7,554 bases of DNA from NCBI GenBank assembly GCA_018828205.1, contig JAHJWA010000292.1:1-7554 (forward strand). The letters run 5' to 3'. Positions 5,360 to 7,554 of this stretch are shown piece by piece. This DNA comes from Alphaproteobacteria bacterium. Its GTDB lineage: Bacteria; Pseudomonadota; Alphaproteobacteria; Sphingomonadales; Sphingomonadaceae. Below the pieces are notes generated by a model. It saw only the letters and a program-made list of their open reading frames with translations. It ran no database searches and was not told the origin of the DNA. A program made the translations under genes and the position numbers. Within the stretch, counting starts at the first letter, position 1. Each line of letters begins with the position of its first letter.

Positions 5360-7060
5360 ATGACTGACACCTCCCCCGCCGGCGCGACGCCGGCTGCCGC
5401 CCGCCTGCTGGTCGATTGCCTCCTCGAACAGGGCTGCGACCGCATTTTCACCGTGCCGGGCGAAAGCTTCCTGCCCGTGCTCGACGCGCTGCACGGCGAG
5501 ACCCGCGTCGATGTGGTGACCTGCCGCCAGGAAGGCGGCGCCGCCTTCATGGCCTGCGCCGACGGCACCATGACCGGGCGACCGGGTATCTGCTTCGTCA
5601 CCCGCGGGCCCGGTGCCACCAACGCCAGCATCGGCGTGCATGTCGCGATGCAGGATTCGCAGCCGCTGATCCTCTTCGTGGGCGATGTCGATTCCTCGAT
5701 GCGCGACCGCGAGGGCTTCCAGGAGATGGATTTCGCTGCCTTCTTCGGGCCGATCTGCAAATGGGCGGCGCGGATCGACGATGCCGCGCGGATCCCCGAA
5801 TATGTCGCGCGCGCCTATGCCACCGCGATTTCGGGACGGCCGGGGCCGGTGGTGCTGGCGCTGCCCGAGGATATGCTCGGGCGCGCGGTCGAGGCCACGC
5901 CCCGCCCCTTCGTCGCGCGCCCGGCGCAGGCGCCCTGCCCCGATGCGATGCAGGCGCTGATGGCGCTGATCGGCGATGCCGCCGCGCCGATCGCGATCAT
6001 CGGCGGCGCGGGCTGGAACGCCAAGGCGCGGCAGCATTTCCAGCTCTTCGCCGAACGGCTCGGCCTCCCGGTCGCGACCGCCTTCCGCCGCCAGGACGCG
6101 ATCAGCCCCTCGAGCGCGGTCTATGCCGGCAATCTCGGCTATGGCCCCAACCCCGCGCTGGTCGAGCGCGTCCGCAACGCCGATCTCGTGATCGCGGTCG
6201 GCGCGCGGCTCGGCGAGGCGACCACCGATGGCTACACCGTGCCCGCGCTCGCCGGTCCCGGGCGCACGCTGGTCCATATCCACCCCGACCCCGAGGAATT
6301 GTCGCGCGTCTACCAGACCGATCTCGCGATCTGCGCCGATATGGGCGAATTCGCCGAATCGGCTGCGCTCTGGGACGACGATGCTGCGATCGATTTCGAC
6401 GCCGGCGCGCAGGCGCATGGCGAATGGGAGGAATGGGCCACCGCGCACCCCACCGATCATGCGCTCGACATGGGCGCCTGCGTCCAGTTCATGCGCGACA
6501 CGCTCCCCGCGGACACGATCATCTGCAACGGCGCGGGCAATTTCTCCGGCTGGTGGCACCGCTACTGGCGCTACGAGGGCTTCCCCAGCCAGCTCGCCCC
6601 CACCGCGGGTGCGATGGGCTACGGCGTCCCCGCCGCGGTCGCCGCCGCGCGGCGTTTCCCCGAGCGCACCGTGGTCGCGGTGGCGGGCGACGGCGATTTC
6701 CTGATGAACGGCCAGGAGCTCGCGACCGCGGTCCAGCACGGCTGCGATATGATCGTGATCGTGGTCGACAATGGCGCCTATGGCACCATCCGCATGCATC
6801 AGGAGCGCGAATTTCCCGCGCGAATCTCCGCCACCGAGCTGGTCAATCCCGATTTCGCCGCGCTGGGCGAGGCTTTCGGCGGCTGGTCCGCGCGCGCCGA
6901 GACCACGCAGCAGTTCAGGGATGCGCTGGTCGCGGCGAAGGGTCGCAGCGGGCTGCGGCTGATCCACGCCCGCATCGAGATCGAGCAGCTGGCCGCCAGC
7001 GGCGCCAGCGTCAGCGGGCTACGCGCGCACGCAACGGCGTCAGATCCCGGCGAGGCCTAG
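5360..7060 (+). CDS. Thiamine-diphosphate-dependent enzyme, acetolactate-synthase-like, substrate unknown
   Basis: Soluble carboligase or decarboxylase of the IlvB-like superfamily. The N-terminal pyrimidine-binding domain (about 10-175) carries the cofactor-activating Glu35 in VPGES, then CRQEGGAAF (55-63), TRGPGATN (81-88) and GFQEMDF (119-125). The middle domain is about 195-335 (IAIIGGAGWN). The C-terminal diphosphate-binding domain (about 370-540) has TAGAMGYG (415-422) and the metal motif starting GDGDF (443-447) and ending at Asn471 in VVDNGAYG. Length (566) is usual. It is probably not the biosynthetic acetolactate synthase: TRGPG replaces the usual TSGPG, the segment aligned with GMVRQWQ reads GTIRMHQ so His480 stands where the substrate-selecting Trp lies, and no ilvH small subunit adjoins it. 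No ribosome site is visible before the ATG. Its last 21 bases overlap the convergent EVE gene. Family assignment is firm; the reaction is not. Confidence 0.9.
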   Translation: MTDTSPAGATPAAARLLVDCLLEQGCDRIFTVPGESFLPVLDALHGETRVDVVTCRQEGGAAFMACADGTMTGRPGICFVTRGPGATNASIGVHVAMQDSQPLILFVGDVDSSMRDREGFQEMDFAAFFGPICKWAARIDDAARIPEYVARAYATAISGRPGPVVLALPEDMLGRAVEATPRPFVARPAQAPCPDAMQALMALIGDAAAPIAIIGGAGWNAKARQHFQLFAERLGLPVATAFRRQDAISPSSAVYAGNLGYGPNPALVERVRNADLVIAVGARLGEATTDGYTVPALAGPGRTLVHIHPDPEELSRVYQTDLAICADMGEFAESAALWDDDAAIDFDAGAQAHGEWEEWATAHPTDHALDMGACVQFMRDTLPADTIICNGAGNFSGWWHRYWRYEGFPSQLAPTAGAMGYGVPAAVAAARRFPERTVVAVAGDGDFLMNGQELATAVQHGCDMIVIVVDNGAYGTIRMHQEREFPARISATELVNPDFAALGEAFGGWSARAETTQQFRDALVAAKGRSGLRLIHARIEIEQLAASGASVSGLRAHATASDPGEA

Positions 7061-7450
7061 GATCACCGACCATTCACCGGGCTGGATCTCGGCGACCGAG
7101 AGCCGCGAATAGCGCACCAGCTGGCACTCGGCGAGCTTGGGCTCGGCCTTGATCTGCTTGAGCGTCACGGGATGCGGCAGCCTGGTCTTGGGCTTGACCT
7201 TGACCGCGGCCCATTTGCCCTCGGGATCGGTCGGATCGGTGATGCCGGCGACGCTGATCTCGCAGATCCCGACGATCTCGAGCCCTTCGCGCGAGTGGTA
7301 GAAGAACGCCTGGTCGCCCACCGCCATCGCCGCGAGATTGTTCTTGGCCTGGTGGTTGCGCACCCCGTCCCAGGTCCCCTCGCCCTCCGCCACCAGATCG
7401 TCCCAGCCATATTTGAAGGGTTCGGATTTCATCAGCCAGTAGCGGGGCAT
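7040..7450 (-). CDS. EVE-domain protein (PUA-like fold)
   Basis: Small single-domain protein of 136 residues, related to the conserved part of eukaryotic THYN1. EVE domains have a PUA-like fold with a pocket for modified bases and are proposed to bind modified nucleic acids; the role of stand-alone bacterial members is not established. The family hallmarks are present: YWLMKSEP (4-11), TWDGVRNHQAKNNL (26-39), VGDQAFFYHS (44-53), VGICEI (60-65), and a DPEGKWAAVKVKP segment (76-88). The chain ends with WSVILGLAGI (127-136). The ATG at 7450 is preceded on the minus strand by AAGGA about ten bases upstream, and the MPRYWLMKSEP start is typical, so the protein is full length. Its stop lies inside the end of the convergent thiamine-diphosphate enzyme gene (21-base overlap). 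No modification, restriction or methylase gene is visible beside it. Confidence 0.93.
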   Translation of the reverse strand: MPRYWLMKSEPFKYGWDDLVAEGEGTWDGVRNHQAKNNLAAMAVGDQAFFYHSREGLEIVGICEISVAGITDPTDPEGKWAAVKVKPKTRLPHPVTLKQIKAEPKLAECQLVRYSRLSVAEIQPGEWSVILGLAGI

Positions 7451-7554
7451 GGCGGCAGGGTCCTTGTCTCGTGCGGTTCCGTCGGGTTGGATGGCGGCTC
7501 GCGATAGGCAATCCGGGCGCGCGCCGCTACCTCCATTCCAGACCTTTTTCCCGC
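7451..7554. other. Upstream region of the EVE gene, up to the window edge
   Basis: These 104 bases hold the likely EVE ribosome site (AAGGA on the minus strand, about 7465-7461). I see no convincing promoter hexamers. One minus-strand frame is open from the edge to a TAG at 7529-7527, reading REKGLEWR, which could be the last eight residues of a neighbouring gene; this is too short to support a call. Confidence 0.3.

Noticed and set aside
5186..6967. A 593-codon open frame on the minus strand opposite the thiamine-diphosphate enzyme
   Set aside because: It is an antisense shadow of a high-GC gene: low-complexity Arg/Gly/Ala/His/Asp composition and no motifs, while the plus strand encodes a full enzyme with intact catalytic motifs.
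7527..7553. Possible C-terminal end (REKGLEWR, then TAG) of another minus-strand gene at the right edge
   Set aside because: Eight codons are too few to identify or support a gene.

Overview
The window is GC-rich, gene-dense bacterial chromosome and looks alphaproteobacterial, most likely Sphingomonadales (Erythrobacteraceae or Sphingomonadaceae). That placement is an inference from protein sequence style, high-GC codon use and TTAACC-type regulatory motifs; no rRNA or other decisive marker is present. I see no mobile element, tRNA, rRNA, CRISPR array or phage gene.

Layout, left to right. (1) Positions 1-625, minus strand: N-terminal third of aspartyl-tRNA synthetase (aspS), running off the left edge. 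(2) 626-791: divergent promoter region with a good TTGACA -35 for aspS and a small GC hairpin just ahead of the next gene. (3) 792-2968, plus strand: RNase D (rnd) and a two-cysteine OxyR peroxide sensor, joined by a 4-base ATGA stop/start overlap. (4) 3003-3596, minus: phosphatidylglycerophosphate synthase (pgsA), convergent with oxyR. (5) 3597-3712: divergent promoter region. (6) 3713-5026, plus: MFS transporter resembling the lysophospholipid transporter LplT. (7) 5023-5214, minus: possible 63-residue protein with a C-terminal membrane segment, its stop codon sharing CTAG with the transporter's stop. (8) 5215-5359: divergent intergenic region with a CtrA-like TTAACC-N5-GTAACC site and a 10-base palindrome. 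(9) 5360-7060, plus: thiamine-diphosphate enzyme related to acetolactate synthase but with divergent active-site residues. (10) 7040-7450, minus: EVE-domain protein whose 3' end overlaps that enzyme by 21 bases. (11) 7451-7554: upstream region of the EVE gene.

Functionally this is a mosaic of housekeeping genes: translation (aspS), RNA maturation with peroxide response (rnd-oxyR), and phospholipid synthesis and possibly remodelling (pgsA with the LplT-like transporter). The thiamine-diphosphate enzyme and the EVE protein have no assigned substrate or pathway here. I do not see a clearly new multi-gene system. The best leads are the non-discriminating signature in AspRS, the coupled rnd-oxyR pair, the pgsA/LplT-like divergent pair, the CtrA-like site with the small membrane ORF, and the atypical thiamine-diphosphate enzyme.
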